The notes under the pieces were generated by a model that was given only the letters and a program-made list of their open reading frames with translations, searched no databases and was not told where the DNA came from. The position numbers and the translations under genes were made by a program. A DNA stretch of 64,000 bases. Origin: Leifsonia sp. fls2-241-R2A-40a (GTDB lineage Bacteria; Actinomycetota; Actinomycetes; Actinomycetales; Microbacteriaceae). Each line of letters starts with the position of its first letter. The stretch's first letter is position 1. The stretch spans positions 2,480,001-2,544,000 of the forward strand of contig NZ_JARVRS010000001.1 of the NCBI RefSeq assembly GCF_030209575.1, in the 5' to 3' direction. Shown here one piece after another: positions 44,601 through 51,805 of the stretch.

Positions 44601-45437
44601 GCCGTCGAGTCGACGGACGCCGAGGTCGCGAAGGTGGTCGAGCTGGTGCTCGCGCACGCCACCGAGCGTCCGCGCGAATCCCTCATGGTCATCACCGCGA
44701 GCGAGCGTCACGCCGTCCGCGTCAACCAGGCCGTCCTCGCCGCGTTCTCGAAGCGCTCGGAGCTGGCCGACTTCATCCTGGGAGAGCGCGCAGAGCCGTT
44801 CACCGTGGTGACGCTGGAGCAGTCCGTCGGCCAGAGCCGCGACCGCGTCATCTTCTCGATCGGCTACGGCCGCACCCCGCACGGCCGGCTGCTCTCGAAC
44901 TTCGGCGCCCTCGCCGAGCCGGGCGGCGACCGCCTGCTCGCGGTCGGGATGACGCGCGGTCGTCGAGGCATGGACATCGTCTCCTGCTTCCGCCCGGAAG
45001 ACATCGACGAGACGCGGATGCGCCACGGCATCGCCGCGCTGGCCCAGGTTCTCGGCGAGGCCGACCAGCTGCAGGCGGCGGCCCCGGAGTACCTCAGCCA
45101 GGATGCGGACCCGATGGTCCTGGACCTCGCGAAGCGTCTGGCGCGGCGGGGGCTGGATGTCCACCTCGGCTATCGCGGGAAGCTCACGCTGGTCGCCTCG
45201 CACGGCGGCCGGGCGGTCGTGGTCGAGACCGACCAGGACGTGTCGAAGGGCAGCCTCCGCGAGACGCTCCGCCTGCGGCCGGACGTGCTCCGCCGCCTCG
45301 GCTGGCACTACCTCCGGGTGCACAACTTCGAGCTCTTCGCCGACCCGGACGCGGTCGCGGGTCGCATCGCCAAGCTCATCGGCAAGGGCGAGCCCGACGC
45401 CGAGACGGCGCCGATCACCCTGCCGTCGCTCGACTGA
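41679..45437 (+). CDS. Large SF1 helicase-like protein with degenerate motifs and C-terminal nuclease-like domain
   Basis: A 1,252-aa protein built like DUF4011/AAA_11-AAA_12 superfamily-1 helicases. The Walker A position reads LPGTGGTQT (320-328), with Gly where Lys is required. The Walker B position reads LLVDAGAS (845-852), where active relatives have DEAS. Motif III-like 'QIVAFGDPVTQTPSRF' and late motifs 'YTLSRSYRAGGEDLAELVNRRFY', 'TVVTLEQSVGQSRDRVIFSIGY' and 'LAVGMTRGRRGMDIVSCF' remain. The last ~90 residues match the REase_MTES_1575/Vsr-like nuclease pattern ('RLGWHYLRVHNFELFADPDA') but lack a clear catalytic Asp. The open frame is intact. GTG start; no strong ribosome site. A structural or regulatory DNA/RNA-binding role is possible. 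Confidence 0.8.
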   Translation: MWRLDRKTDDDDATSDIGDDDALNPRTTTAPHALSLGDPGLVAGNIAEPVWKRWRDEIAAVGGDSPLLHFEDSPRTRIELSTTHPGGLPQFITGQSTLLSSLIRDELALRTARAAANAITTKGIELRSVRGIESIHLAIGLAQWRHGTDEFFAPILLRPLAIRRYGRDFELKLKGQTFLNPELARALNEQFQITLDADAFVALAVSNGVFKPQPVIDRLRGLTSHLPWFNVQPRLVASSFADVAPALTAEARDLDSVLLDALAGNPTARTTVESAFNPVEPIRQDERPPATDTLLLDADEAQENVVAQIAAGNSLVVKTLPGTGGTQTIVNAIGALVAQHKRVLVVSPRRSSLDDIAQRLTQAGLPGLAVTPRTLRRDLVQSIGRNEKATQPRVTDVDEALVRLRKVLVDYRAALTRRDPVLRVSVLDALRELSRLSLLPSPPSTTARLGRRAIELLAGERASSADALIRAARLGEFRYGPNDSPWYGASFTTTEEGKAAHELAKKLNRAELPRLLDRAQALIGQTRMRPFASIAELGVYLRLLLDIRETLDKFTPSVFDRSLTELIAATASRRESPSMSSANRRRLRKHALEYVRPGVHVTDLNESLRRIQQQRILWNRFAVAGVVPEVPVGIADVQVAYQRVAEDLARLDIPLSRTGTPQSLAVLPVEELTRQLAGLAAESEVLANLQERTALLTQLRDLELDPLISDLSVRHVPETQVSAELELAWWQSVLESLLASDRALLNANTGVLDRLEADFRLVDEAHASATGKQLAWMLAETWKIGIVDWPDEAAALKRLLKGGVPTASSVTEAAPHLARPLAPVWLISPYEIPSIGREVGFDAVLLVDAGASSLAENVPVIKRARQIVAFGDPVTQTPSRFDIGVHEYGTTVEDIDVDALHADSALARLSDLLPVYTLSRSYRAGGEDLAELVNRRFYGGTIDSLPWAGTYLGHGSLALHYVTGGQGMPDTDTGAVESTDAEVAKVVELVLAHATERPRESLMVITASERHAVRVNQAVLAAFSKRSELADFILGERAEPFTVVTLEQSVGQSRDRVIFSIGYGRTPHGRLLSNFGALAEPGGDRLLAVGMTRGRRGMDIVSCFRPEDIDETRMRHGIAALAQVLGEADQLQAAAPEYLSQDADPMVLDLAKRLARRGLDVHLGYRGKLTLVASHGGRAVVVETDQDVSKGSLRETLRLRPDVLRRLGWHYLRVHNFELFADPDAVAGRIAKLIGKGEPDAETAPITLPSLD

Positions 45438-45471
45438 CGCATCCCGTTCCTCGTCGCTCTAGGCTGGAGGG

Positions 45472-45651
45472 GTGAGCGAGACACCGGGGAGGCGACGCCA
45501 TCGGCGCGTGCAGCGTCCCGGCGCGCCCGGAACCGACCCGGAGCCGCGCGTCGACCCGCGCGACAAGCCCGAAGGCGCCGACACGGACAGCACGCCCTCG
45601 TGGTCGTCGAACGACGAGCAGCTGCGACGGGACGTCCCGCCGCACTGGTGA
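45472..45651 (+). CDS. Small conserved actinobacterial hypothetical protein
   Basis: A 59-aa basic/polar protein from a GTG start with GGAGG at 45466-45470. The sequence begins 'SETPGRRRHRRVQRPGAPG' and ends 'NDEQLRRDVPPHW'. That C-terminal motif recurs in short Microbacteriaceae proteins as I recall them. No domain or function is known. Follows the helicase-like gene by 34 bases in the same direction. Confidence 0.7.
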   Translation: MSETPGRRRHRRVQRPGAPGTDPEPRVDPRDKPEGADTDSTPSWSSNDEQLRRDVPPHW

Positions 45652-45657
45652 CCGCCC

Positions 45658-46095
45658 CTAGGGGAGCGGGTCGGCGTGCTTGCCGGAGGCCTGCGGCGGC
45701 GCCTGCTGGGCGCGCAGCAGGTCGCGGATCTCGGTGAGGAGGTCGAGATCGGTGACGGGCTTGTCGGGCTCCACCACGCCCTTCTTGCGGAGGCGCTCGG
45801 CGCGCTGCTTCGCGAGGTTCATCGGGAAGACGAACACGAAGTAGACCACGACGGCGATGATCAGGAAGTTGATCAGCGACACCAGGACGGCGCCGAACTT
45901 CAGCTGCGCCTTGCCGATCGTCAGCGTCAGTGCGTTGTTCAGGCTGTCGTTCATGGCGATCGCGCCGATGAGCGGGTTGAACAGGTTCGTGACGATGGAC
46001 GTGACCACCGCGGTGAACGCGGCGCCGATGACGACCGCGACCGCGAGGTCGATGACATTGCCGCGGAGGATGAACTCCCGGAAGCCCTTGAGCAT
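45658..46095 (-). CDS. mscL: Large-conductance mechanosensitive channel
   Basis: A 145-aa MscL. The N-terminal helix and TM1 are 'MLKGFREFILRGNVIDLAVAVVIGAAFTAVVTSIV', followed by TM2 'VLVSLINFLIIAVVVYFVFVFPMN' and the C-terminal helix 'DLLTEIRDLLR'. The channel releases solutes on hypo-osmotic shock. The ATG at 46095 gives the canonical N-terminus. Leftward, downstream of fmdB-like and 5-FCL genes, a common actinobacterial order. Confidence 0.95.
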   Translation of the reverse strand: MLKGFREFILRGNVIDLAVAVVIGAAFTAVVTSIVTNLFNPLIGAIAMNDSLNNALTLTIGKAQLKFGAVLVSLINFLIIAVVVYFVFVFPMNLAKQRAERLRKKGVVEPDKPVTDLDLLTEIRDLLRAQQAPPQASGKHADPLP

Positions 46096-46112
46096 GATCT
46101 TCAGACGCCCTT

Positions 46113-46445
46113 CTACGCAGCGGACCCGGACGACGGAGTCGACGGGGTCGAGGACGTGGTGGAGGACGAGGAGCCGGACGAGGAGGAGCCGGATGACGAG
46201 CTCGAGCTCGACTTCGACGAATCCGATGACGACGTGCCGGAATCCGACGAGGAGCCGCTCTTCGCTCCGCCGCGCGAGTCCGTCCGGTAGAACCCGGAGC
46301 CGTTGAACGTCACCCCGACCGTGCCGAACACCTTGCGCAGCGAGCCGCCGCAGTTCGGGCACACCGTGAGGGCGTCGTCGGTGAAGGCCTGCTGGATGTC
46401 GAAGGCGTGGCCGCAGTCGCGGCACGAGTAGGAGTATGTGGGCAT
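46113..46445 (-). CDS. FmdB family zinc-ribbon protein
   Basis: A 110-aa protein. The N-terminal zinc ribbon 'MPTYSYSCRDCGHAFDIQQAF' and 'CPNCGGSLRKVFGTVGVTFNGSGFYRTD' is the FmdB signature with two Cys pairs. The last ~50 residues are a nearly pure Ser/Gly/Thr tail, probably disordered. Role unknown; named after a formamidase regulator. It sits 17 bases upstream of mscL. Confidence 0.9.
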   Translation of the reverse strand: MPTYSYSCRDCGHAFDIQQAFTDDALTVCPNCGGSLRKVFGTVGVTFNGSGFYRTDSRGGAKSGSSSDSGTSSSDSSKSSSSSSSGSSSSGSSSSTTSSTPSTPSSGSAA

Positions 46446-46498
46446 TCTTCTTCCGCTGCGCTTCGGTGAGAGGTGGGGCGAGGTCCGGTGGGGTGAGG

Positions 46499-47083
46499 TC
46501 AGGTGAACTGGACGATCCGGGTGGGGGTGACCGCCCCATCCACCGGCTGGTCGTGCCGCTCGCGCGGCACCTCGTCCACGAGTTCGCCGTCGAACAGCAC
46601 GGCGTACACCGGGGGACATTTTTCCATGCTCCCGAGCGTCTTGTCGAAGTAGCCGCGTCCCCAGCCCATCCGCATGCCGCTGGCGTCCACCGCCGCGGCC
46701 GGGACCAGGATGAGGTCGACGTCGTTGATCGCGATCGGACCGAGGAGTTCGCCGATGGCTTCCGGCAGGCCGAACAGCCCCTCGGTCTCGCTCTCGCCGT
46801 CGCCGGTGGTCCAGTCGAGCAGGCCGTCTTCGCGGGAGATGGGGAGGAGCACGCGCATCCCCTGGGCGCGGGCCCAGTTGACGAATGGTCGGGTGTCCGG
46901 CTCGATGGGAGTGGAGAGGTACGCGGCGACGGAGCGGGCCGACAGGTCCGTCGCGAGGTCGACGAGGTGGCGGGTGAGACCGGCGGTGGCCGACTGGCGC
47001 TCCGTCGTCGTGAGGTTCTGGCGCCGCTCCCGGAGCTCGGCGCGCAGGGCGCGCTTGCGATGTGCGGCGGTGTCCGGGTCCAT
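46499..47083 (-). CDS. 5-formyltetrahydrofolate cyclo-ligase
   Basis: A 194-aa enzyme that converts 5-formyl-THF to 5,10-methenyl-THF with ATP. The signature 'DVDLILVPAAAVDASGMRMGWGRGYFDKTLG' is clear, as is the N-terminal 'KRALRAELRERRQNL'. ATG at 47083, divergent from galU. First gene of the leftward 5-FCL/fmdB/mscL cluster. Confidence 0.94.
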   Translation of the reverse strand: MDPDTAAHRKRALRAELRERRQNLTTTERQSATAGLTRHLVDLATDLSARSVAAYLSTPIEPDTRPFVNWARAQGMRVLLPISREDGLLDWTTGDGESETEGLFGLPEAIGELLGPIAINDVDLILVPAAAVDASGMRMGWGRGYFDKTLGSMEKCPPVYAVLFDGELVDEVPRERHDQPVDGAVTPTRIVQFT

Positions 47084-47142
47084 ACGGCAATCCTAAGAGA
47101 TGCCATCCTGTGCTCCGCCGAAATGCGGATACTGTAGGCGGC

Positions 47143-48120
47143 ATGGCAAATCACGACCGCGTTACGAAAGCAGTGATCCCCGCAGCCGGCCTCGGAACCC
47201 GGTTCCTGCCGGCGACCAAGGCGATGCCGAAAGAGATGCTTCCGGTCGTGGACAAGCCCGCCATCCAGTACGTCGTCGAGGAGGCCGTGGATGCGGGCCT
47301 GCACGACGTGCTCATGATCACCGGCCGCAACAAGAACGCCCTCGAGAACCACTTCGACCGCAACGCCGAGCTGGAGGAGACCCTCACCAAGAAGGGCGAC
47401 ACCGACCGTCTCGAGAAGGTCAACTACTCGACCGCGCTGGCCGACATGCACTACGTGCGCCAGGGCGACCCGAAGGGCCTCGGCCACGCCGTGCTGCGCG
47501 CGAAGATGCACGTGGGCCGCGAGCCGTTCGCGGTGCTCCTCGGCGACGACATCATCGACGCGCGCGACGACCTGCTCCGCCGGATGCTGACCGTGCAGGC
47601 GCAGCGCCACACGAGCGTCGTCGCCCTCCTCGAGGTCGACCCCGACTCCATCCACCTCTACGGCGCCGCCGCCGTGGAGGCCACCGACGAGGACGACGTC
47701 GTCCGCATCACGGGACTGGTGGAGAAGCCGGACAAGGAGCACGCGCCGTCGAACTATGCCGTGATCGGCCGGTACGTCCTGCGGCCGGAGGTGTTCGACG
47801 TGCTCGAGCGCACCGAGCCGGGGCGCGGCGGCGAGATCCAGCTGACCGACGCCCTCCAGTCGATGGCGGAGGCTCCCGACTGGACTGGCGGGGTCTACGG
47901 CGTCGTGTTCCGCGGCCGCCGCTACGACACCGGCGACCGTCTCGACTACATCAAGGCGATCGTCCGGCTCGCGGTCGATCGCGAGGACCTCGGGCCCGAG
48001 CTCCGCCCGTGGCTGCGCGAGTTCGCGTCCGACCTGGGCGACGAGCCGGTGGAGTTCGTGTCGGAGATGCCCGCCGACCCGACCGGGCCCATCCAGACGC
48101 TCTCCCAGCGGTCCCGCTGA
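47143..48120 (+). CDS. galU: UTP--glucose-1-phosphate uridylyltransferase
   Basis: A 325-aa nucleotidyltransferase. The N-terminal 'VTKAVIPAAGLGTRFLPATKAMPKEMLPVVDKPAIQYVVEEAV' is the GalU signature, with 'VLLGDDIID' and 'GLVEKPDKEHAPSNYAVIGRYVL' following. It makes UDP-glucose for envelope glycans and glycolipids. ATG at 47143. Co-directional with the GNAT gene 22 bases downstream. Confidence 0.95.
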   Translation: MANHDRVTKAVIPAAGLGTRFLPATKAMPKEMLPVVDKPAIQYVVEEAVDAGLHDVLMITGRNKNALENHFDRNAELEETLTKKGDTDRLEKVNYSTALADMHYVRQGDPKGLGHAVLRAKMHVGREPFAVLLGDDIIDARDDLLRRMLTVQAQRHTSVVALLEVDPDSIHLYGAAAVEATDEDDVVRITGLVEKPDKEHAPSNYAVIGRYVLRPEVFDVLERTEPGRGGEIQLTDALQSMAEAPDWTGGVYGVVFRGRRYDTGDRLDYIKAIVRLAVDREDLGPELRPWLREFASDLGDEPVEFVSEMPADPTGPIQTLSQRSR

Positions 48121-48142
48121 CGGCCGGCTGAAGGAGGAGTCT

Positions 48143-48805
48143 GTGGCGCTCGTGGTCCCCACCCTCTCCGAGGGTCGTGTGGGGTTGCGTCCCATCCGCC
48201 TGCGCGATGCGCGGCCGCTGGAGCGCTCGCTGCTCGACAACCGCAACTGGCTGCGCCAGTGGGAGGCGACCAGCCCCTACGCGCCCGGCTCGTTCGACAC
48301 CCGGGCGAGCATCCGGTCGCTGCTCGCGAACGCGCGTGGCGGTCACGGGCTGCCCTTCATCGTGGAGTGGGACGGCCGGCTCGCCGGTCAGCTGAACGTC
48401 TCGTCGATCGCGTACGGCTCGCTGTCGAGCGCGACCATCGGTTATTGGATCGCCGAGGAGTTCGCCGGCCACAACATCACGCCGACCGCTGTCGCGCTCG
48501 CGACCGACTACTGCTTCTACCAGCTGGGTTTGCACCGGATGGAGATCTGCATCCGGCCGGAGAACGGTCCGAGCCTGCGCGTGGTCGAGAAGCTCGGCTT
48601 CCGCTACGAGGGTCTGCGGCGCCGCTACATCCACATCAACGGCGACTGGCGGGACCACTTCTGCTTCGGCCTGGTGACCGAGGAACTGACCCAGGGCGTG
48701 CTGCGCCGCTGGCTCGACGGGAACGTCCCGGCGGACGCCGCGACGATCCCCGCGGAGGACCGCGCGGCCGCCGCCGTGCCGCTCCCGGTGGCCCGGCACC
48801 GCTGA
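48143..48805 (+). CDS. GNAT N-acetyltransferase (RimJ-like)
   Basis: A 220-aa GNAT protein of the ribosomal-protein N-acetyltransferase type ('LRPIRLRDARPLERSLLDNRNWLRQWEAT', 'IGYWIAEEFAGHNITPTAVALATDYCFYQLGLHRMEICIRPENGPSLRVVEKLGFRYEG'). GTG start with a strong AAGGAGG site seven bases upstream. It acetylates an N-terminal amine, probably of a ribosomal or other protein. Its place between galU and a GlpR-like gene is conserved in actinobacteria. Confidence 0.9.
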   Translation: MALVVPTLSEGRVGLRPIRLRDARPLERSLLDNRNWLRQWEATSPYAPGSFDTRASIRSLLANARGGHGLPFIVEWDGRLAGQLNVSSIAYGSLSSATIGYWIAEEFAGHNITPTAVALATDYCFYQLGLHRMEICIRPENGPSLRVVEKLGFRYEGLRRRYIHINGDWRDHFCFGLVTEELTQGVLRRWLDGNVPADAATIPAEDRAAAAVPLPVARHR

Positions 48806-48902
48806 GAAACCTCCCCGGACATCCGCTGGGAGCGCGCTGGATCGCGTGACACACCCTCCGGCGTCACGAGGCCGAGCGCCCGCCGCCCCTACCGTAGAGG
48901 TC

Positions 48903-50009
48903 ATGAACGGGGATGTGATGGGCGGTGGGGTCGTCGTCGCCATAGCGGCCGCCCTCTGGCTGGCCTATCTTGTCCCGGTGTGGCTGCGCCGCCGCGAATA
49001 CCTCGCGACGGAGCGGAACGCCGTGCGCCTGCAGCAGACGCTGCGCATCCTCGCCGAGACCAGCGAGCTGCCCGACGAAGTACGCATGGAGGCGACGGCC
49101 CGCACGGTCGCGGAGCAGCAGCGCATCCTGCGCCGGTCCGAGCAGAAGACGCTCGCCGCGGCACGCGCGGAGGCGGCCGCGCACGCCCGCCGGGAGCAGG
49201 CCATCGCGGAGGAGCGCCGACGCGCCGCCGAAGAGGCGGAACAGGCGGCCGCCGCCGCGATCGCTCAGGAGCGGGCTGCACGGGCCGCTGCCGCTCAGCG
49301 TGCGCGCGTGCTCGCCACCGCATCCGCTCGGCCCGTGCTCTCTCCCCAGCGTCGCCGCCGGCTCCGCCGTGCGCGCGCCCTCTCGACGTTCCTCCTCGTC
49401 GCGGGTCTGATCGGCCTCGTCGCCGGGACCGCGATGCTGTTCCAGACCGGCGCGTGGATGCTCGCGTTCGCCTCGGCGGGCGCCGTCGTCGTCTCCGGGT
49501 GGATGCTCGGCCGCCTCGCGCGCCCGCAGCGCGCCCTTTCGACCGGTGCGCCGATGGTGCGCACCTCGGTCGTCGCGCCGGAACTCTACGACGACGCCCA
49601 GCACGATCTGCCGGTTCAGGAGCGTCTCCGCCAGAGCTGGACGCCGCGTCCGCTGCCGAAGCCGCTGCACCTGTCTCCCGGAACGGTCGCCGCCGCCGCG
49701 ATGGCGTCGGTGGACGCGGCCGCAGAGCTGCGCCGGGCCGCCGCCCGGGCGGAGTTCGAGCGGAAGGCTGCGGAGGCCGCAGAGGTCGCCGCCGCGGCAG
49801 AGGCGGTGCCGGCGCCGGTACCGCTGCGTCCGGTCGCGGTCGTTCCGGCCCCCGCTGTCGTTCCGGTCGGCGCGGCTGCTGAGGCCTCCCACGAGGCCGC
49901 CGGTCCAGCGGTCCCGAGCCAGTACGCGAACATGGGGATCCTGGACGAAACCGCGACCGGGAGCCTCGATCTGGATGCCGTGCTGCGCCGCCGCCGGGCC
50001 GCCAGCTGA
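48903..50009 (+). CDS. Membrane protein with coiled coil (GlpR-like divisome component)
   Basis: A 368-aa protein. One transmembrane segment at the N-terminus ('VVVAIAAALWLAYLVPVWL') is followed by a cytoplasmic Ala/Glu/Arg coiled coil (residues ~40-155), two further spans ('LSTFLLVAGLIGLVAGTAMLF', 'GAWMLAFASAGAVVVSGWML') and an Ala/Pro-rich C-terminal tail ending 'GILDETATGSLDLDAVLRRRR'. The layout and the galU-rimJ context resemble GlpR, the membrane receptor of the Glp divisome protein in Corynebacterium. This is a positional and architectural inference, not a sequence match I can prove. Confidence 0.65.
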   Translation: MNGDVMGGGVVVAIAAALWLAYLVPVWLRRREYLATERNAVRLQQTLRILAETSELPDEVRMEATARTVAEQQRILRRSEQKTLAAARAEAAAHARREQAIAEERRRAAEEAEQAAAAAIAQERAARAAAAQRARVLATASARPVLSPQRRRRLRRARALSTFLLVAGLIGLVAGTAMLFQTGAWMLAFASAGAVVVSGWMLGRLARPQRALSTGAPMVRTSVVAPELYDDAQHDLPVQERLRQSWTPRPLPKPLHLSPGTVAAAAMASVDAAAELRRAAARAEFERKAAEAAEVAAAAEAVPAPVPLRPVAVVPAPAVVPVGAAAEASHEAAGPAVPSQYANMGILDETATGSLDLDAVLRRRRAAS

Positions 50010-50066
50010 GCCCCGCCGATTTCGACTCGAACCACGTAGGGTGCTATTGTTTCTAAGCAGTTCCCC

Positions 50067-50142
50067 GGGGCTATGGCGCAGTTGGTAGCGCGCTTCGTTC
50101 GCATCGAAGAGGTCAGGAGTTCGAATCTCCTTAGCTCCACCA
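50067..50142 (+). tRNA. tRNA-Ala (anticodon CGC)
   Basis: The acceptor GGGGCTA (50067-50073) pairs with TAGCTCC (50132-50138), including the G3-U70 wobble diagnostic of alanine tRNAs. The anticodon loop is TTCGCAT with CGC in stem CTTCG/CGAAG. CCA is encoded at 50140-50142. Confidence 0.95.
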
Positions 50143-50149
50143 CCACCGG

Positions 50150-50178
50150 AAAGGCCGCCCGAATCGGGCGGCCTTTTC
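50150..50178 (+). terminator. Terminator of tRNA-Ala
   Basis: AAGGCCGCCCG (50151-50161) pairs with CGGGCGGCCTT (50165-50175) over 11 bp with a three- to four-base loop, running into TTTT. A textbook intrinsic terminator eight bases after the tRNA. Confidence 0.85.
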
Positions 50179-50199
50179 GTTTGCCCGGCGCGTGTCCGG

Positions 50200-50799
50200 T
50201 CAGGCGATCAGCAGCACCGCCAGGACGAGCATGAGCACGGCGATTCCGCCGTCGAGGATGCGCCACGCGACCGGCTTGGCGAACACCGGGGCGGCGAAGC
50301 GGGCACCGAACCCGAGCAGCCCGAACCAGATCAGGCTCGCGGTCGCGGCTCCCGCGCCGAAGACCCAGCGCCCGGGGTCGCCGTGGGAGGCGGAGAGCGA
50401 GCCGAGCAGCAGCACCGTGTCCAGGTAGACGTGCGGGTTCAGCCAGGTGATCGCGAGGCAGGTGCCGACCGCGGCGGCCAGGGAGCCGGCGACGGCTCCG
50501 GAGGCGCTCAGCGACTCGGGCTTCAATGCCCGGCGGGCGGCGAAGACCGCGTACCCCAGGAGGAACGCGAAGCCGGCCCAGCGGACGATCTCCAGCGCCA
50601 GCGGCGCCTTCGTGACCAGGACTCCGATACCCGCGACCCCGGCCGCAATGAGGACGGCGTCGCTCAGCACGCAGATGACCACGATCGGGAGGACGTGCTG
50701 GCGGCGCAGGCCCTGGCGCAGGACGAAGGCGTTCTGCGCTCCGATGGCGATGATGAGGGAGGCCGCCGAGCCGAGGCCGGTGAAGAACGTTGCGAGCAC
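50200..50799 (-). CDS. lysE: LysE/ArgO-type amino acid exporter
   Basis: A 199-aa exporter with about five to six spans. 'LIIAIGAQNAFVLRQGLRRQHVLPIVVICVLSD' is the conserved N-terminal half, and 'TWLNPHVYLDTVLLLGSLS' the central Asn-Pro motif. It extrudes lysine and/or arginine. GTG start. Divergent from the ArgP/LysG regulator, which should activate it when basic amino acids accumulate. Confidence 0.92.
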   Translation of the reverse strand: MLATFFTGLGSAASLIIAIGAQNAFVLRQGLRRQHVLPIVVICVLSDAVLIAAGVAGIGVLVTKAPLALEIVRWAGFAFLLGYAVFAARRALKPESLSASGAVAGSLAAAVGTCLAITWLNPHVYLDTVLLLGSLSASHGDPGRWVFGAGAATASLIWFGLLGFGARFAAPVFAKPVAWRILDGGIAVLMLVLAVLLIA

Positions 50800-50860
50800 G
50801 CTTCGACGCTACGATGCGCCCGAGGATAAGTACAGTTCATGTTTCTCACCGTGGATTAGC

Positions 50861-51805
50861 ATGGCTAAGGTGACGGCAAATTCCGATCAATTGCGCACGC
50901 TTGCCGCGGTCGTCGACAGTGGGACGTTCGAGGGAGCGGCCGCGTCGCTCCACGTCACGCCGTCCGCCGTCAGTCAGCGGATCAAGGCCCTGGAGGAGCA
51001 GAGCGGGCGCGTGCTTGTGCGGCGGAGCAAGCCGGTGGCGCCGACCGAAGCCGGAAGCGTGCTGCTGCGACTGGCCCGGCAGCTGACCTTGCTCGAAGCG
51101 GAGGCGGCCGCAGCGCTCGCGGGGGACGAGGCAGCCGCGAGCACGCCCCTGCCGCTCGTAGTCAACGCCGACTCCCTAGCGACGTGGGTGCTGCCGGCTC
51201 TCGCCGGGCTCGAGGGCATCGTCTTCGAGATCGTGCTGGACGACCAGGAGCACACCCTCGATCGACTGCGGGACGGGACCGCGATGGCCGCGGTCGGATC
51301 GGACCCGGAACCCGTGCAGGGCTGCACGTCCACGCCGCTGGGAGCGATGATTTACCGCGCGGTCGCGAGCCCGTCGTTCGTGGAGCGCTGGTGCCCGGAC
51401 GGCTGGACGACCGAGACCGCGGGCGCGGCGCCGATGCTGGTGTTCGACCGCAAGGACGCGCTGCAGGACCGCTATCTCGACGCGTTCGCTCCCGGCGCGC
51501 GACCGCCCCGCCACTTCATCCCGGCATCCACCCAGTTCGTGGATGCCGCGGTGCTCGGACTCGGCTGGGGGATGCTGCCCGACCTGCAGGCCGATGCGCT
51601 TGTCGATTCCGGTGCGCTCGTCGTGCTCGATGACCAGACGGTGGCGGAGGTACCGCTCTACTGGCATCAGTGGTCACTTCGCTCCACAGTCTTGGATGCC
51701 GTTGCCGGTGCGATCGCGGACGAAGCGGGCCGAGTGCTGCGGACTACAGGGTCGCGAGCACCAGGTCCAGCGCGTCCACGAAGCGATCGGCGCTCTCGCG
51801 CGTGA
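50861..51805 (+). CDS. argP: LysR-type regulator ArgP/LysG
   Basis: A 314-aa LysR regulator. HTH: 'DQLRTLAAVVDSGTFEGAAASLHVTPSAVSQRIKALEEQSGRVLVRR'; a full inducer-binding domain follows ('PLPLVVNADSLATWVLPAL', typical of ArgP). It senses Lys/Arg and drives the divergent lysE gene. The 3' end overlaps the convergent aminotransferase gene by 62 bases. Confidence 0.92.
   Translation: MAKVTANSDQLRTLAAVVDSGTFEGAAASLHVTPSAVSQRIKALEEQSGRVLVRRSKPVAPTEAGSVLLRLARQLTLLEAEAAAALAGDEAAASTPLPLVVNADSLATWVLPALAGLEGIVFEIVLDDQEHTLDRLRDGTAMAAVGSDPEPVQGCTSTPLGAMIYRAVASPSFVERWCPDGWTTETAGAAPMLVFDRKDALQDRYLDAFAPGARPPRHFIPASTQFVDAAVLGLGWGMLPDLQADALVDSGALVVLDDQTVAEVPLYWHQWSLRSTVLDAVAGAIADEAGRVLRTTGSRAPGPARPRSDRRSRA

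Noticed and set aside
40977-45323. 1,448-aa open frame on the minus strand
   Set aside because: It is antisense to the helicase-like gene and is a by-product of high GC; composition is Arg/Glu/Asp/His low complexity with no domain.
45653-45668. CCCCTAGGGG palindrome near the mscL stop
   Set aside because: The CTA is the reverse of the mscL TAG stop codon and the flanks do not extend the symmetry as in a regulatory site; unlike 22,383 it lies between convergent ends.
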